DNA of 64,000 nt from Lysobacterales bacterium (GCA_022844135.1 JALHMG010000026.1:16192-80191); one strand, 5' to 3'. Counted from the stretch's first letter, positions 53,752 to 63,496 are shown. The notes: generated by a model not told the origin, from the sequence alone. Translations and numbers: made by a program.

Positions 53752-54096
53752 TCAGAGCGCCTCGCGCACCCGCTTGGGCAGCTTGTCGCGCACCAATTGG
53801 TACGAGCGCTCAACTTGGGCGCGCAGCCATTTCGCGTCGAATTCCTCGGGCGCGCGCAGCATCACCCACTTGGCGCGGGCCAGATAAGGAGCCGGCTCGA
53901 TGCCGGGCTGATCGAGCATCGACAGGAACAAGTCATCGTCGACCTTGAACGACATGCGCCCCGCGTCGCTGCCGCCAACGCACAACACGCAGAACATCTT
54001 CTCCGCCACCGTGTACACCCAATCGTCGCCCCATTTGGGGCCGACGGCGACACCGGGGAGTTTCAGCAGCCAGCTGTCGAGCTTTGCTTGTTTCAT
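53752..54096 (-). CDS. MmcQ/YjbR family protein
   Basis: A 114-residue protein with the MmcQ/YjbR (DUF419) pattern: GVAVGPKWGDDWVYTVAEKMF at the start and APYLARAKWVMLRAPEE, then LRAQVERSYQLVRDKLPKRV. The family has a CyaY-like, double-wing DNA-binding fold; role unclear. The ATG at 54096 overlaps the stop of the permease gene (ATGA). Confidence 0.88.
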   Translation of the reverse strand: MKQAKLDSWLLKLPGVAVGPKWGDDWVYTVAEKMFCVLCVGGSDAGRMSFKVDDDLFLSMLDQPGIEPAPYLARAKWVMLRAPEEFDAKWLRAQVERSYQLVRDKLPKRVREAL

Positions 54097-55487
54097 ATCG
54101 GTGCGTCGAAGTTGAGGGCGAATTGTTGCACGTGGCGGTATCCCCGCAGCGCGAAGCCGAAGCCGAAGGCCACCAGGAATCCACCGGCAATCAGGCCCGC
54201 GACGGGATGGGCGATCATCGCGGCGACCGCGAGCGAGCAACTCGTCGACCCGGCGATGCAGAGGATCATCACGCCCAGCAGATTGAAAGCGCGCGGCACG
54301 TCGAGCGTCATCCATACGTACCCAAGGCCGATAAGTGCGCTGGCGGCGGTGCCGAAAACCGCACCGATCATCGCATCGGGCCGTTGGTCTGGAGCAATCA
54401 GCACGCAAGCGCCCGCCATCAGCACCATTCCGAAAAGCACTGCCGCCGGCACCGACTTCCACAAGTTTCGCGCTACCAGCCCCGCGTATTCGCGCGCCGA
54501 CGACGGGCCCAGCGTGAAGTAAGTATCGACCAGACTCGGCCGGACCAGCAGCATGGCGCGATGCAGTTGCTGGAAACGAATCGCCGTGAGCAGGCCGACG
54601 TAGCTGGCGAGCATGCTCGGCGGCGGGCCTTTACCTGGCTGCGCGTTGATCACGAGCAGCATGATCCCGAGGAAAACCGCCGTTGTGATGATTTCCAGGA
54701 GCAGTCCGCGCCAATGCAGATTCGGCAGCAGCATCAATTGCAGCGCATGATCGATTGAGCGCGAACGCTCAACACGCTTCAGCGCACCCTCGAAGGCCAT
54801 CGACGAAAACCCATGCTGCAAACCCAGCAGCCACTTGCCGAACCTGCCGGATTGCTGTGCCTGCAAGGCCTCCACGCCATAGCGCATGTCGGTGGGGCTG
54901 ACATCGGCGGGGCTCAGTGTAGGCGCGCCATCGCGGACGGCCATCAGACGTTGCCAGGTCAGGCGCACCACCAACGCAGCGAATGCATACAGCAGCAGCG
55001 GCGCGATCGGAGAATCGCGCAACGCGACCACCACTTGCGCGCGGAACTCCGGCCAGATGCCGAGCACCACGGGCACCAGCCAGAACAAGATCGCCCATTT
55101 GGCGCCGGTGCCGGACGCCAATCCAAAAGCCGCCGCCATCGCAAGCGCGCCGCCGGCAATGAACCCGCTTGCGCCCAACCACTGCGCCACGACCATCGGA
55201 ATACCGATCAGGAGCAAGGCCTGCAGCGTCATCGCGTGAACTAAGCTGCGGCGAAAGCCGGGAAGCAGCTGCGACTCGGGGCGACAGATCGAGGTGTAGA
55301 CCATGGCGCTCAGTAGCGCCGCGAACATCAACGCGTAGGCGTGGATCGCAAGCGCCACCCAGACCATTTTCGCCTTCGGCACCAGCACCAGAAGCACGCC
55401 AGCGCCGACCATCAACAGCGCCATGATCAGCATGCCCAGGAACGAGCGCTGCCACGGCAACTTGATCCATTGCCAAACCCTGAACAT
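54093..55487 (-). CDS. ABC-type permease, large membrane protein
   Basis: A 464-residue protein with about twelve hydrophobic spans and a soluble section (about 195-260) between the halves. I do not see a named domain, but its start shares a base with the stop of the ABC ATPase gene (TGATG), so it is very likely the permease partner, as in ABC-2 style exporters with a duplicated six-span unit. Cargo unknown. Confidence 0.75.
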   Translation of the reverse strand: MFRVWQWIKLPWQRSFLGMLIMALLMVGAGVLLVLVPKAKMVWVALAIHAYALMFAALLSAMVYTSICRPESQLLPGFRRSLVHAMTLQALLLIGIPMVVAQWLGASGFIAGGALAMAAAFGLASGTGAKWAILFWLVPVVLGIWPEFRAQVVVALRDSPIAPLLLYAFAALVVRLTWQRLMAVRDGAPTLSPADVSPTDMRYGVEALQAQQSGRFGKWLLGLQHGFSSMAFEGALKRVERSRSIDHALQLMLLPNLHWRGLLLEIITTAVFLGIMLLVINAQPGKGPPPSMLASYVGLLTAIRFQQLHRAMLLVRPSLVDTYFTLGPSSAREYAGLVARNLWKSVPAAVLFGMVLMAGACVLIAPDQRPDAMIGAVFGTAASALIGLGYVWMTLDVPRAFNLLGVMILCIAGSTSCSLAVAAMIAHPVAGLIAGGFLVAFGFGFALRGYRHVQQFALNFDAPI

Positions 55488-56347
55488 CAGCCGATCTCGA
55501 TGAAAATGTCTTCAAGACTCATCGGCGCCGTCGCCACGGTCGATCCGAATCGCGCGGCGAGTGTCTCGACCGCCTGGTGCGGCAACTGCTCGACGATCCA
55601 CTCCGTACCGCCCTCGCCTACGCGGAGAAGCCCCGGGTGACGAAAGTGCGGATCGGGCGCCCCGCCGATCAGCCGCACGCGACGGACGCGCTCGCGCAGG
55701 CGGTCCTGGGTCAGCGAGAACTGGATTTTCCCGCCCTTCAACAGCGCGATTTCAGCATCGCTGCGTTCAAGGTCGGTGGTGATATGCGTAGAGAAAATCA
55801 CCGTCTTGCCGGGACGCCGCGTCAGTTTCAGCAGTTCCTCCAGGAACAGCCGACGCGTTTGCGGATCCAGACTCGCCACCGGCTCATCGAGCAGCAGCAA
55901 ATCCGGGTCCGGCGCGATGGCGCGAATGATCGCGAGCTTTTGCCGTTGCCCTTGCGACAACTCGCCGATCTTCTTAGCGGCATCGACCTCCCAACGCCCG
56001 AGCAGGCCTGAGACCAGATCCGGTTGCCAAGTCGCATAGAACGCCGCGTGGAAGCGCAGGTATTGCTGCACTTTCATCCATGGAAACAAGTCGAAAGACT
56101 GCGGCACGTAGCCGATGCGCGCCAACACTTGCGGCGGCGGTGCGCTGACCTCATGGCCATACAACGCCACTGCGCCGCCATCGTGCGGCGTCAGACCTAA
56201 CAGGCAGCGAATCAACGTCGACTTGCCGGCGCCGTTGCGGCCCAAAAGCCCGATCACGCGCGGCTCATCGATCTGCCAATCGAGCGCGTTCAGCACCACT
56301 TGTGCGCCGAAGCGTTTGGTCAGGCCGTTTGCTTGAAGGATGGTCAT
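55487..56347 (-). CDS. ABC transporter ATP-binding protein
   Basis: A 286-residue ATPase of the ABC-2 exporter (CcmA/EcsA/YtrB) kind. Walker A GRNGAGKST, Q-loop YVPQSF, signature LSQGQRQK, Walker B LLLLDEPVASLDPQTR and H-loop FSTHI. A C-terminal accessory stretch (about 220-286) ends MSLEDIFIEIG. Start at MTILQANGLTKRFG (56347); the open frame extends 67 codons upstream into the next gene. Works with the 464-residue permease. Confidence 0.92.
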   Translation of the reverse strand: MTILQANGLTKRFGAQVVLNALDWQIDEPRVIGLLGRNGAGKSTLIRCLLGLTPHDGGAVALYGHEVSAPPPQVLARIGYVPQSFDLFPWMKVQQYLRFHAAFYATWQPDLVSGLLGRWEVDAAKKIGELSQGQRQKLAIIRAIAPDPDLLLLDEPVASLDPQTRRLFLEELLKLTRRPGKTVIFSTHITTDLERSDAEIALLKGGKIQFSLTQDRLRERVRRVRLIGGAPDPHFRHPGLLRVGEGGTEWIVEQLPHQAVETLAARFGSTVATAPMSLEDIFIEIG

Positions 56348-56376
56348 TCGGTGGTCCGCTAATAACTGTTTCAGGA

Positions 56377-56691
56377 TCAGAGAAGTCCGACTCGGCGATA
56401 CCACTCCATGCCACGAATCTCGAGAACCAACAGCGCAACTGGTGCGCCGACGGCACCTGGCAGGCCACCCAAAATGCCGTAGTCCAATGCGTAAAGTGTC
56501 CAAGGAATCAGTGAAGCCAGAGGGCAGACTACCAAGACGCAAGCACACTTGAATCGCAGCGGAAGCCGTCGGAACCGCTCGCGCTTGTCCGGGTCATGCT
56601 CTCGCCAGTGCATCCAGGCCACAAGCGCGATTGCCACCAGATAGAAAGCAAGTCCTGGCGCGAAATCGGCCACAGCCAATCTAATCCGCAA
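56377..56691 (-). CDS. small membrane protein of unknown function
   Basis: About 104 residues with three hydrophobic spans (ADFAPGLAFYLVAIALVAWM, CACVLVVCPLASLIPWTLYA and LPGAVGAPVALLVLEI) and basic loops between. There is no ATG: the possible starts are a TTG at 56691 overlapping the end of the ATP-grasp gene, or a GTG at 56673. It lies between the ATP-grasp and ABC genes on the same strand, 29 bases before the ABC ATPase start, and so is likely part of one operon. No family recognised. Confidence 0.5.
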   Translation of the reverse strand: MRIRLAVADFAPGLAFYLVAIALVAWMHWREHDPDKRERFRRLPLRFKCACVLVVCPLASLIPWTLYALDYGILGGLPGAVGAPVALLVLEIRGMEWYRRVGLL

Positions 56692-58165
56692 CGCCCAGCC
56701 GCTTGCGCTCCAAGCGCCGCACGAACTCGTCCATCACGCGCCGATACAGATCCTCACCGAGGTAAGCGTCCTCGATTCCCCAATCGATATTTGGGTTGTC
56801 GTTGACCTCGATGATGACATTGCGCTCGCCGACCTGCTTCAAGTCGACGCCGTACAAGCCATCGCCGATTTGCTGCGTGGCGCGCAGCGCGAGCTTGACG
56901 ATGTCGCCCGGGACTTCGCGGATCGGGAAAGTTTTGAAGTCGCCGCTCCTGGCCTCGCCCTTGGCGGCGTGGTTGTAGATCTGCCAGTGGCCGCGCGACA
57001 TGTAGTACTGGCAGGCGAACAGCGGTTCGCGGTTGAGTACGCCAATGCGCCAATCGAAATCGGTAGGCAGGTACTCTTGCGCGAGCACCAGCGCGGTTTG
57101 CTGGAAAAGCTCCTCGGCCGCACGCTTGAGCGATTCGGCATCGGCCACCTTCACCACGCCGCGCGAGAACGAACCGTCGGGCACTTTGAGCACCAGCGGA
57201 AAGCCGAGCACATCGCCCAATTCGGCGAGCTTCCTGGTTTCATCGCGATACAGTATTTCAGTGCGCGGCGTCGGTAACTTGCGGCTCTTCAGCAGATCGG
57301 ACAAATAAATCTTATTGGTGCAGCGCAGGATCGACGTCGGGTCGTCGATCACCACCATGTCTTCCTTCTCGGCCTTGTTGGCGAAGCGATAGGTGTGATG
57401 ATCGAGCGCCGTGGTTTCGCGAATAAAGAGCGCGTCGTACTCGGCGAGCCTGGCGTAGTCGTTGCGCGTGATCGGATCGACCTCGATCCCCAAGTCCTTG
57501 CCGGCGCTGATGAAAGCCTTCAGCGCCTTTTTGTTCGACGGCGGCCATGCCTCGGCGGGATCCTGCAGCATGGCGATGTCGTAACGGTATTTCTTGGGCG
57601 TGCGCTTGCCGCGCCAGATTTTTCGCGAAAAACGGTCGAGCGCGGCGGCGAAGCCATCTTCCTGGCCGTCGGTCAGCGTGTGTAGCCCCGCAGGTTTGAT
57701 CGCGTCGATTTGCCAGACGCGATTGCGCTCGAACTCGATGCGCAGAATCGGGCACGGGAAGGCTTCGAAGACCTGTCGCGCCAGGTCTTTCAGCGGTTCG
57801 CTGGAAGTCTCGCCGAAGTAGACAAGGATGCCAAAGTCGGTAGTGTCGCGGCCCTCCTGCGGCAAAAACCTGGTGAGGCGCTGGTTCAGATCCTCGATAT
57901 CGAGGCTATACAGCGAGCGCCGACGCAGATCGTTGATTGCGCGCACCGACGGTATGACCTTGTGTCCGCGCGCTTCTGCGAGCAAGGACACGTAGTAACC
58001 GGTGCCCAGGTATTTGTAACTGCGGCACAGGTTGATAACTTGCGTGCGCTCCTCGTCGGGCCGGATCGGCTCCTTCAGGTAATCGCTGGCGAGCACCACG
58101 TTGTCCGATGGGTAGTAACTGCCCCAATCGGACGCTTTTTCGACAACGATTACGAGGCGGCTCAT
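56681..58165 (-). CDS. RimK-like ATP-grasp ligase with RLAN domain
   Basis: A 494-residue protein. The N-terminal 150 residues are the RLAN region (RimK-like ATP-grasp N-terminal): SRLVIVVEKASDWGSYYPSD, CRSYKYLGTGYYVSLLAEARGHK (split after the Gly), RIEFERNRVWQI. The ATP-grasp ligase follows with PLVLKVPDGSFSRGV for nucleotide binding and VIIEVNDNPNIDWGIED for the metal residues. Such enzymes join amino acids to peptides or proteins; the substrate is unknown. Divergent from a GNAT gene, a pairing described for this ligase group. Confidence 0.88.
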   Translation of the reverse strand: MSRLVIVVEKASDWGSYYPSDNVVLASDYLKEPIRPDEERTQVINLCRSYKYLGTGYYVSLLAEARGHKVIPSVRAINDLRRRSLYSLDIEDLNQRLTRFLPQEGRDTTDFGILVYFGETSSEPLKDLARQVFEAFPCPILRIEFERNRVWQIDAIKPAGLHTLTDGQEDGFAAALDRFSRKIWRGKRTPKKYRYDIAMLQDPAEAWPPSNKKALKAFISAGKDLGIEVDPITRNDYARLAEYDALFIRETTALDHHTYRFANKAEKEDMVVIDDPTSILRCTNKIYLSDLLKSRKLPTPRTEILYRDETRKLAELGDVLGFPLVLKVPDGSFSRGVVKVADAESLKRAAEELFQQTALVLAQEYLPTDFDWRIGVLNREPLFACQYYMSRGHWQIYNHAAKGEARSGDFKTFPIREVPGDIVKLALRATQQIGDGLYGVDLKQVGERNVIIEVNDNPNIDWGIEDAYLGEDLYRRVMDEFVRRLERKRLGVAD

Positions 58166-58356
58166 TCGGGTGGCAGGTCATCGACAGGGAATTGCGGTCG
58201 CCGACGATGCTATGTCGGCAGTCAGTGATCGAAATCTGGCGCGGCATCCTCCCATCCGTAGCGGGGCAGGTTTGCAACGAGTCTCGAAACGATGGGAGCT
58301 TCGGCGCCGAGCGGCGCGTAGTCTTCGCGAATGCAGGCGAGGTCACAAGCGACGAC

Positions 58357-58818
58357 ATGAGCGTTCGTGCACAGGATTCAGTCAGGGTTCGCCATGGCGC
58401 CGCGCTGGATGCGCCGGCGTTATTTGCACTGGAACAGTCGAGCTTCGACAGCGACCGTTTGTCGCTGCGGCAACTCAAACACCATGTCCGATCGCCATCC
58501 AGCGATATCTGGGTGGCGCACGATGGCGCCTTGTTGGGCTACGCGCTGGTGTTTCACGCCAGCCGCCATCGCATTGCGCGGTTGTACTCGATTGCCGTGG
58601 CAGCCCAAGCACGCGGCCGCGGCGTGGGTCGGGCGTTGATGGAGGCAGCCATTGCCGGCGCGCGCGAGCGTGGTGCACGCGAGATGCGGCTGGAAGTACG
58701 CAAATCGAATGCGACCGCCATAACGCTGTACACGCGGCTCGGCTTCGAGCGCTTCGGAGAACGCAGCGGCTACTACGGCGACGGCGAAGACGCGTGGCGC
58801 TATCGCCTAAGCCTGTGA
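58357..58818 (+). CDS. GNAT acetyltransferase next to the RLAN ligase
   Basis: A 153-residue acetyltransferase: RVRHGAALDAPALFALEQSS, then LYSIAVAAQARGRGVGRALM with the acetyl-CoA loop, and ATAITLYTRLGFERFGERSG. It resembles the acetyltransferase part of GNAT/peptidase-C39 fusions that accompany RLAN ligases, but the peptidase part is absent. The start at 58357 is chosen from the family start; the frame is open 83 codons upstream. Its 3' end overlaps the convergent suhB gene by 12 bases. Confidence 0.85.
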   Translation: MSVRAQDSVRVRHGAALDAPALFALEQSSFDSDRLSLRQLKHHVRSPSSDIWVAHDGALLGYALVFHASRHRIARLYSIAVAAQARGRGVGRALMEAAIAGARERGAREMRLEVRKSNATAITLYTRLGFERFGERSGYYGDGEDAWRYRLSL

Positions 58819-59625
58819 CTCGCCGTCCGAGATCTTGCGCGTGGCCAGCGGTTTGATGCGCGCGACCATCGCGGCAGCGACCTTGAGATTGCCAGCGATG
58901 ATGTTGCCCGATTCGAACCAGTTGTCGCTGCCGTCGAAGTCGATGCACACGCCGCCCGCTTCGCGCACGAGCAGCGCACCTGCGGCCATGTCCCAGGGCT
59001 GCAGACCGTACTCGAAGTAGCCGTCCTGGCGGCCGCAGGCGACGTATGCCAGATCCAACGCCGCAGAGCCGCCGCGGCGCAAATCTTCGGCCTCTTCCAA
59101 CAACGACGACAGCATCTTGAGCTGCGTCTTCAATCGCTTGCGCTGGCGCCATGGAAAACCGCTGGCGATCAAAGCGCCCGGCAAGCCACCGCGATTGCTG
59201 GTGCGTATGCGCCGGTCGTTCAAATACGCGCCACTGCCGCGAGAAGCGGTGAACAGCTCATCGCGCACCGGATCGTAGACCACGCCATGCTGCACCACGC
59301 CGTCTTCCATCAAGCCAATCGATACCGAACAGTGCGGCAGGCCGCGCATGAAGTTGCTGGTGCCATCGATCGGATCGATAACCCACACATAGCGCGCGTT
59401 CCCGATGCGTCCCGACTCCTCGCCCCAGATTGCGTGATCGGGATAGGCCTTCTTGACCTCCTTGATGATCTCGGCCTCAGCGAGTTTGTCGGCTTCGGTG
59501 ACGAAATCGAACTGCCCCTTCTCGGTGACCGCGATCGCATCGGCGCGATGCAGATTGCGCATGATCACCGTGCCGGCTTTGCGTGCGGCTTGCACCGCGA
59601 TATTCATGACCGGCTTGCGAACCAT
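58807..59625 (-). CDS. suhB: inositol-1-monophosphatase family protein
   Basis: A 272-residue Mg-dependent phosphatase. Motifs GEESG, WVIDPIDGTSNF and QPWDMAAGALLVREAGG give the metal and substrate sites. The start MVRKPVMNIAVQAARKAG matches SuhB, which besides phosphatase activity takes part in rRNA antitermination in E. coli. Start 59625 preferred; 59607 (MNIAVQ) is possible. Divergent from slyX by 70 bases. Confidence 0.93.
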   Translation of the reverse strand: MVRKPVMNIAVQAARKAGTVIMRNLHRADAIAVTEKGQFDFVTEADKLAEAEIIKEVKKAYPDHAIWGEESGRIGNARYVWVIDPIDGTSNFMRGLPHCSVSIGLMEDGVVQHGVVYDPVRDELFTASRGSGAYLNDRRIRTSNRGGLPGALIASGFPWRQRKRLKTQLKMLSSLLEEAEDLRRGGSAALDLAYVACGRQDGYFEYGLQPWDMAAGALLVREAGGVCIDFDGSDNWFESGNIIAGNLKVAAAMVARIKPLATRKISDGESQA

Positions 59626-59695
59626 GGCATTCGGACTCGAAAACGAAAGGTGCGGGAGGCTACCATGCGGGCCTGAACACGACAGGAAGCAGTGC

Positions 59696-59890
59696 ATGCA
59701 GGCGCGGATCGACGAGCTGGAAATCCGGATTGCGTATCAGGAGGATGCGATCCAAACGCTGAGCCGCGAAGTGCATCGTGCGCACGAGGCGCTGGCCGGG
59801 CTGCGTGCGCAGGTGGAGCAACTGGTCGGCAGCGTCGATGGCCTGATGCGCCAGGGCGGCGGCGCTCACGAAAAGCCGCCGCATTACTAA
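59696..59890 (+). CDS. slyX: SlyX family protein
   Basis: A 64-residue coiled-coil protein: MQARIDELEIRIAYQEDAIQ, heptads to about residue 45, and the conserved end KPPHY. SlyX function is unknown. The ATG is preceded by AGGAAG. Confidence 0.92.
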   Translation: MQARIDELEIRIAYQEDAIQTLSREVHRAHEALAGLRAQVEQLVGSVDGLMRQGGGAHEKPPHY

Positions 59891-60031
59891 GCGCCGGGCG
59901 GCAGGGAGCAGGGGCCGATCGCCATGCCCTGATGTAAGCTTTTCTGCATTCGGCCAGTACGCGAAAAGCGATCGTCGCGCGAACATGCACGGCCGCTGCC
60001 TCTTCCCCCACGCAGTCACCCATATAGAGCC

Positions 60032-60730
60032 ATGCGCCAGATTCCCAGTCACGACCGCCTGATCTTCGCCCTCGATGTTGCCTCGCTCGCGGACGCGCGC
60101 GCGTGGATCGATCGGCTGGGCGATGCCGTATCGCATTACAAGATCGGCCTCGAACTGCTTGGCTCCGGCGACTACTTCACCGTACTGGCGGAGCTCAAAG
60201 CGCGCGGCAAGCGCGTTTTCGCCGATTTGAAGTTGCACGACATTCCAGCCACCGTCGCTGGTGCCGCTGCCTCGTTGGCCCGCCATGGCGCCGATTTGCT
60301 CACCGTACACGCCTACCCGGACGCCATCGCCGCCGCCGCGCCCAAAGCCGGCGCCACCAAGCTGCTGGCGATCACCGTACTCACCAGCATGGACGATGCC
60401 GCGCTGGCCGCCAGCGGCGTGACGCTGAGCATGACCGCAACCGTCGAACGCCGCGCTGTGGGTGCGATCAACGCTGGCGCCAGCGGCGTGGTGTGCTCTG
60501 GTCTCGAAGCCAGACGCCTGCGCGCCGTGTTGGGCCCGAATGCATTGATCGTCTGCCCTGGCATTCGCAGCGAACCCGGCGGCGACGACCAGCAGCGTAC
60601 CGTGACCGTCGAAGAAGCCTTTGCTAACGGCGCCGACTTCATCGTCATCGGCCGACCCATTCGCCAGGCAGTGGACCCTAAAGCCGCCGCGCAAACCATC
60701 CAAACACGCATCGCGAACTTAAACGCTTGA
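60032..60730 (+). CDS. pyrF: orotidine 5'-phosphate decarboxylase
   Basis: A 232-residue TIM-barrel enzyme that makes UMP from OMP. Catalytic DLKLHDIP with Asp65, Lys67 and Asp70, HYKIGLEL, and the phosphate loop FIVIGRPIRQAVDP. Length and start are normal. Single gene followed by an intrinsic terminator about 110 bases on. Confidence 0.96.
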   Translation: MRQIPSHDRLIFALDVASLADARAWIDRLGDAVSHYKIGLELLGSGDYFTVLAELKARGKRVFADLKLHDIPATVAGAAASLARHGADLLTVHAYPDAIAAAAPKAGATKLLAITVLTSMDDAALAASGVTLSMTATVERRAVGAINAGASGVVCSGLEARRLRAVLGPNALIVCPGIRSEPGGDDQQRTVTVEEAFANGADFIVIGRPIRQAVDPKAAAQTIQTRIANLNA

Positions 60731-60839
60731 CTTAAGAATGTGCGCTAACTTACTATCACTACACGAGTTGTGGTGACGATTACAGCCAGCGCAGGAAGCG
60801 CACATAATAACAAGGCCCCTTCGAGAGGCCCTTGACCCT

Positions 60840-60870
60840 AAGGCGGACTCACCTCCGCCTTTTTCTTTTT
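60840..60870 (+). terminator. intrinsic terminator downstream of pyrF
   Basis: Stem AAGGCGGA / TCCGCCTT with loop CTCACC, followed by TTTCTTTTT. A standard Rho-independent terminator. Confidence 0.88.
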
Positions 60871-60936
60871 CTGCGGGTCGCGAATTGCTTCAGGCGCGGG
60901 TTGTTGCGGATGCTCGAAGCGAGGCGCTTGGCTTTT

Positions 60937-61003
60937 TGGTACGCGGACCCATGGTCCGCACGCCTCGCCACTCGATCGGTGCCGACCATGGGTCCGCGTA
61001 CCA
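60937..61003. repeat. 20-bp perfect inverted repeat with palindromic arms
   Basis: TGGTACGCGGACCCATGGTC (60937-60956) is the exact complement of 60984-61003, across 27 bases. The left arm can also fold on itself: GCGGACC, CAT, GGTCCGC (60943-60959). The structure can form one long stem or smaller hairpins. Neither a T-tract nor coding potential goes with it; it resembles a dispersed palindromic repeat. Confidence 0.7.
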
Positions 61004-61222
61004 GTTGGCGTGCCCCGGCCCTGCATTGCGCGCGTCTGCCGGTGGCATCGTTTTTCTTGACCACACAAAACGCCAGCGCGATATGGGCCCTGGCGGGCAT
61101 GTTAAGCCTCGCCAACAAACCTCCCATACCATCACGTATGGCGATGTTCGCCGAACTTCGCGCCTTTACTTGGCTGTCGTCTATGCGCAGACTACGGCGC
61201 CTTCACGGTGCGATGGGTCGCC

Positions 61223-61657
61223 ATGGCCAAGCTGCTGCTCCTGAACGGCCCAAATCTGAATCTGCTCGGCACGCGCGAACCTGAGACCTATGGTCGCACG
61301 ACGTTGGCGGAGATCGAAGCCGAGTTGCGCGCGATGGCGCAAGGCGCGGGGCACGAGCTCGATTGCCTGCAATCGAATGCAGAGCATGTACTGATCGACC
61401 GGTTGCACGCGGCGCGCGGCGATGGCACGCGCTTCGTCTTGATCAACCCCGGCGCGCTTACGCACACCAGCATCGCGCTGCGCGACGCCTTTGCCGCCGT
61501 GGCGCTGCCCTTTATCGAATTGCATTTGAGCAACGTGCACGCGCGCGAAGCTTTTCGCCATCACTCTTACCTGTCGAGCCTCGCCGTTGGCGTGATCACC
61601 GGATTGGGCACCGACAGTTACCGCCTGGCGCTGCGCGCAGCGCTGGCGCGCATTTGA
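61223..61657 (+). CDS. aroQ: type II 3-dehydroquinate dehydratase
   Basis: A 144-residue dodecamer-forming enzyme of the shikimate pathway. [19 protein letters not shown] has the catalytic Tyr23 and flexible-loop Arg; [27 protein letters not shown] with the catalytic His, and the final YRLAL complete the site. Start at 61223. It heads aroQ-accB-accC, a common bacterial order. Confidence 0.96.
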   Translation: MAKLLLLNGPNLNLLGTREPETYGRTTLAEIEAELRAMAQGAGHELDCLQSNAEHVLIDRLHAARGDGTRFVLINPGALTHTSIALRDAFAAVALPFIELHLSNVHAREAFRHHSYLSSLAVGVITGLGTDSYRLALRAALARI

Positions 61658-61670
61658 CAAGGGAACACCT

Positions 61671-62144
61671 ATGGCCATGGACATCCGCAAGATCAAGAAA
61701 TTGATCGAGCTGCTTGAAGAATCGAATCTCGCCGAGCTGGAAATTCGCGAAGGCGAAGAAACAGTGCGCCTGTCGCGCTGGCCCAAGAATTTGCCGATGC
61801 CCAGCGCCGCGCCGACCGTGATCCCGGTAGCGCAGGCCGCGCCTACGCACGCGCCTGCGCCGGCCGCCGCCTCGCATGCGCCGAGCGCGCCTGCAGAGGC
61901 TGCGCACGATGGCACCGTAGTGCGTTCGCCGATGGTCGGCACCTATTACGCCGCGTCCGCGCCGAACGCCCCGCCTTTCATCAAGGTCGGGCAGCAGATC
62001 AAGGTCGGCGATACGCTCGGAATCATCGAAGCGATGAAGATGTTTAATCCGATCGAGAGCGAGGTAGCCGGCACCATCGTCAAGATCCTGGTGCAAAATG
62101 GCCAGCCGGTGGAGTTCGACGAACCCCTGATCGTGGTGCAGTGA
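61671..62144 (+). CDS. accB: acetyl-CoA carboxylase biotin carboxyl carrier protein
   Basis: A 157-residue carrier: N-terminal helix [20 protein letters not shown], an Ala/Pro-rich linker (about 43-78), and the biotinyl domain with [11 protein letters not shown], Lys123 being the biotin site. Start at 61671, or at the second ATG two codons on. Cotranscribed with aroQ and accC. Confidence 0.96.
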   Translation: MAMDIRKIKKLIELLEESNLAELEIREGEETVRLSRWPKNLPMPSAAPTVIPVAQAAPTHAPAPAAASHAPSAPAEAAHDGTVVRSPMVGTYYAASAPNAPPFIKVGQQIKVGDTLGIIEAMKMFNPIESEVAGTIVKILVQNGQPVEFDEPLIVVQ

Positions 62145-63496
62145 TGATCGAGAAGATTGTCATCGCCAACCGCGGCGAAATTGCGCTGCGCGTGCTGCGC
62201 GCATGTCAGGCGCTCGGCATCCGCACCGTGGCCGTGCATTCCACCGTCGATCGCAACTTGAAGCACGTGGCGATGGCGGACGAGTCCGTGTGCATTGGCC
62301 CGGCGGCGCCGAAAGACAGTTATCTCAACGTGCCGGCGCTGATCGCGGCGGCCGAGGTCACCGATGCGCAAGCGATTCACCCGGGCTACGGCTTTTTGAG
62401 CGAAAACGCCGATTTCGCCGAGCGCGTCGAGGAATCGGGCTTCATCTTCATCGGCCCCAAACCCGAGACCATTCGCCTCATGGGCGATAAGGTCTCCGCC
62501 ATCACCGCGATGCGCGAGGCTGGCGTACCGTGCGTGCCGGGCTCGGGCGCACCACTGGGCGACGATGCAGTGGAGAACGCGCGCATCGCCAAAGAGATCG
62601 GCTACCCGGTGATCATCAAAGCGGCAGGCGGCGGCGGTGGCCGCGGCATGCGCGTGGTGCACACCGAGATGGCGCTGATGAATGCCGTGGCGATGACCCG
62701 CGCCGAGGCCGCCAGCGCTTTCAGCAACGATCAGGTGTACTTGGAAAAGTACCTGGAGAATCCACGCCACATCGAGATCCAGGTGCTCGCCGACACGCAC
62801 GGTAACGCGATCCATCTGGGCGAGCGCGACTGCTCGATGCAGCGTCGCCATCAGAAAGTAATCGAGGAGTCGCCGGCGCCCGGTTTGTCGCCCAAGCAGC
62901 GCGCCGAGATTGGCGAGGTGTGCGTGGCGGCCTGCAAGCGCATCGGCTATCGCGGTGCCGGCACCTTCGAATTCTTGTATGAGCGTGGGCGTTTTTATTT
63001 CATCGAAATGAACACGCGCATCCAGGTTGAGCATCCGGTCACGGAACTGGTGACGGGTGTGGATCTCGTCACCGAGCAGATCCGCATTGCCTCGGGCGAA
63101 AAGCTGCGCTACGAGCAATCGGATATCGTCATGCGCGGCCACGCGATCGAGTGCCGCATCAACGCCGAAGACCCGAATACCTTCACGCCCTCACCCGGCA
63201 CCGTCACGCGCTACCACCCGCCGGGTGGACCGGGCATCCGCATGGATACGCATTTGTACGACGGCTACAAAGTGCCGCCGAATTACGATGCGATGATCGC
63301 CAAGCTGATCAGCCACGGCCCCGACCGCGCCACCGCCATTGCGCGCATGCGCGTGGCCTTGAGCGAGCTGGTGATCGACGGCGTCAAGACCAACATTCCG
63401 CTGCAGCAACAGAACATGCTCGATCAGATGTTCCAGGTGGGCGGGTTCAACATCCACTATCTGGAACGGCGGTTGGCAGAGGCGAGAAAGGGATAG
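62144..63496 (+). CDS. accC: acetyl-CoA carboxylase biotin carboxylase subunit
   Basis: A 450-residue ATP-grasp enzyme that carboxylates biotin on Acc[21 protein letters not shown] opens it; [15 protein letters not shown] binds ATP, and [16 protein letters not shown] holds catalytic Glu and Arg. The ATG at 62144 shares a base with the accB stop (TGATG); a GTG one codon earlier is less likely. Confidence 0.97.
   Translation: MIEKIVIANRGEIALRVLRACQALGIRTVAVHSTVDRNLKHVAMADESVCIGPAAPKDSYLNVPALIAAAEVTDAQAIHPGYGFLSENADFAERVEESGFIFIGPKPETIRLMGDKVSAITAMREAGVPCVPGSGAPLGDDAVENARIAKEIGYPVIIKAAGGGGGRGMRVVHTEMALMNAVAMTRAEAASAFSNDQVYLEKYLENPRHIEIQVLADTHGNAIHLGERDCSMQRRHQKVIEESPAPGLSPKQRAEIGEVCVAACKRIGYRGAGTFEFLYERGRFYFIEMNTRIQVEHPVTELVTGVDLVTEQIRIASGEKLRYEQSDIVMRGHAIECRINAEDPNTFTPSPGTVTRYHPPGGPGIRMDTHLYDGYKVPPNYDAMIAKLISHGPDRATAIARMRVALSELVIDGVKTNIPLQQQNMLDQMFQVGGFNIHYLERRLAEARKG

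Larger units (their letters stand above)
60731..61222. other. 492-base intergenic region between pyrF and aroQ
   Basis: It holds a GGCC hairpin (around 60811-60832), the terminator at 60840-60870 and the 20-bp inverted repeat at 60937-61003. The rest, 61004-61222, shows no convincing gene; open stretches there are short and lack family similarity. The promoter of aroQ-accB-accC should lie in it, but no clear -35/-10 pair stands out. Confidence 0.6.

Noticed and set aside
61004..61222. Small frames before aroQ as a leader gene
   Set aside because: They read through the palindromic repeat region and none has a ribosome site or recognisable product.
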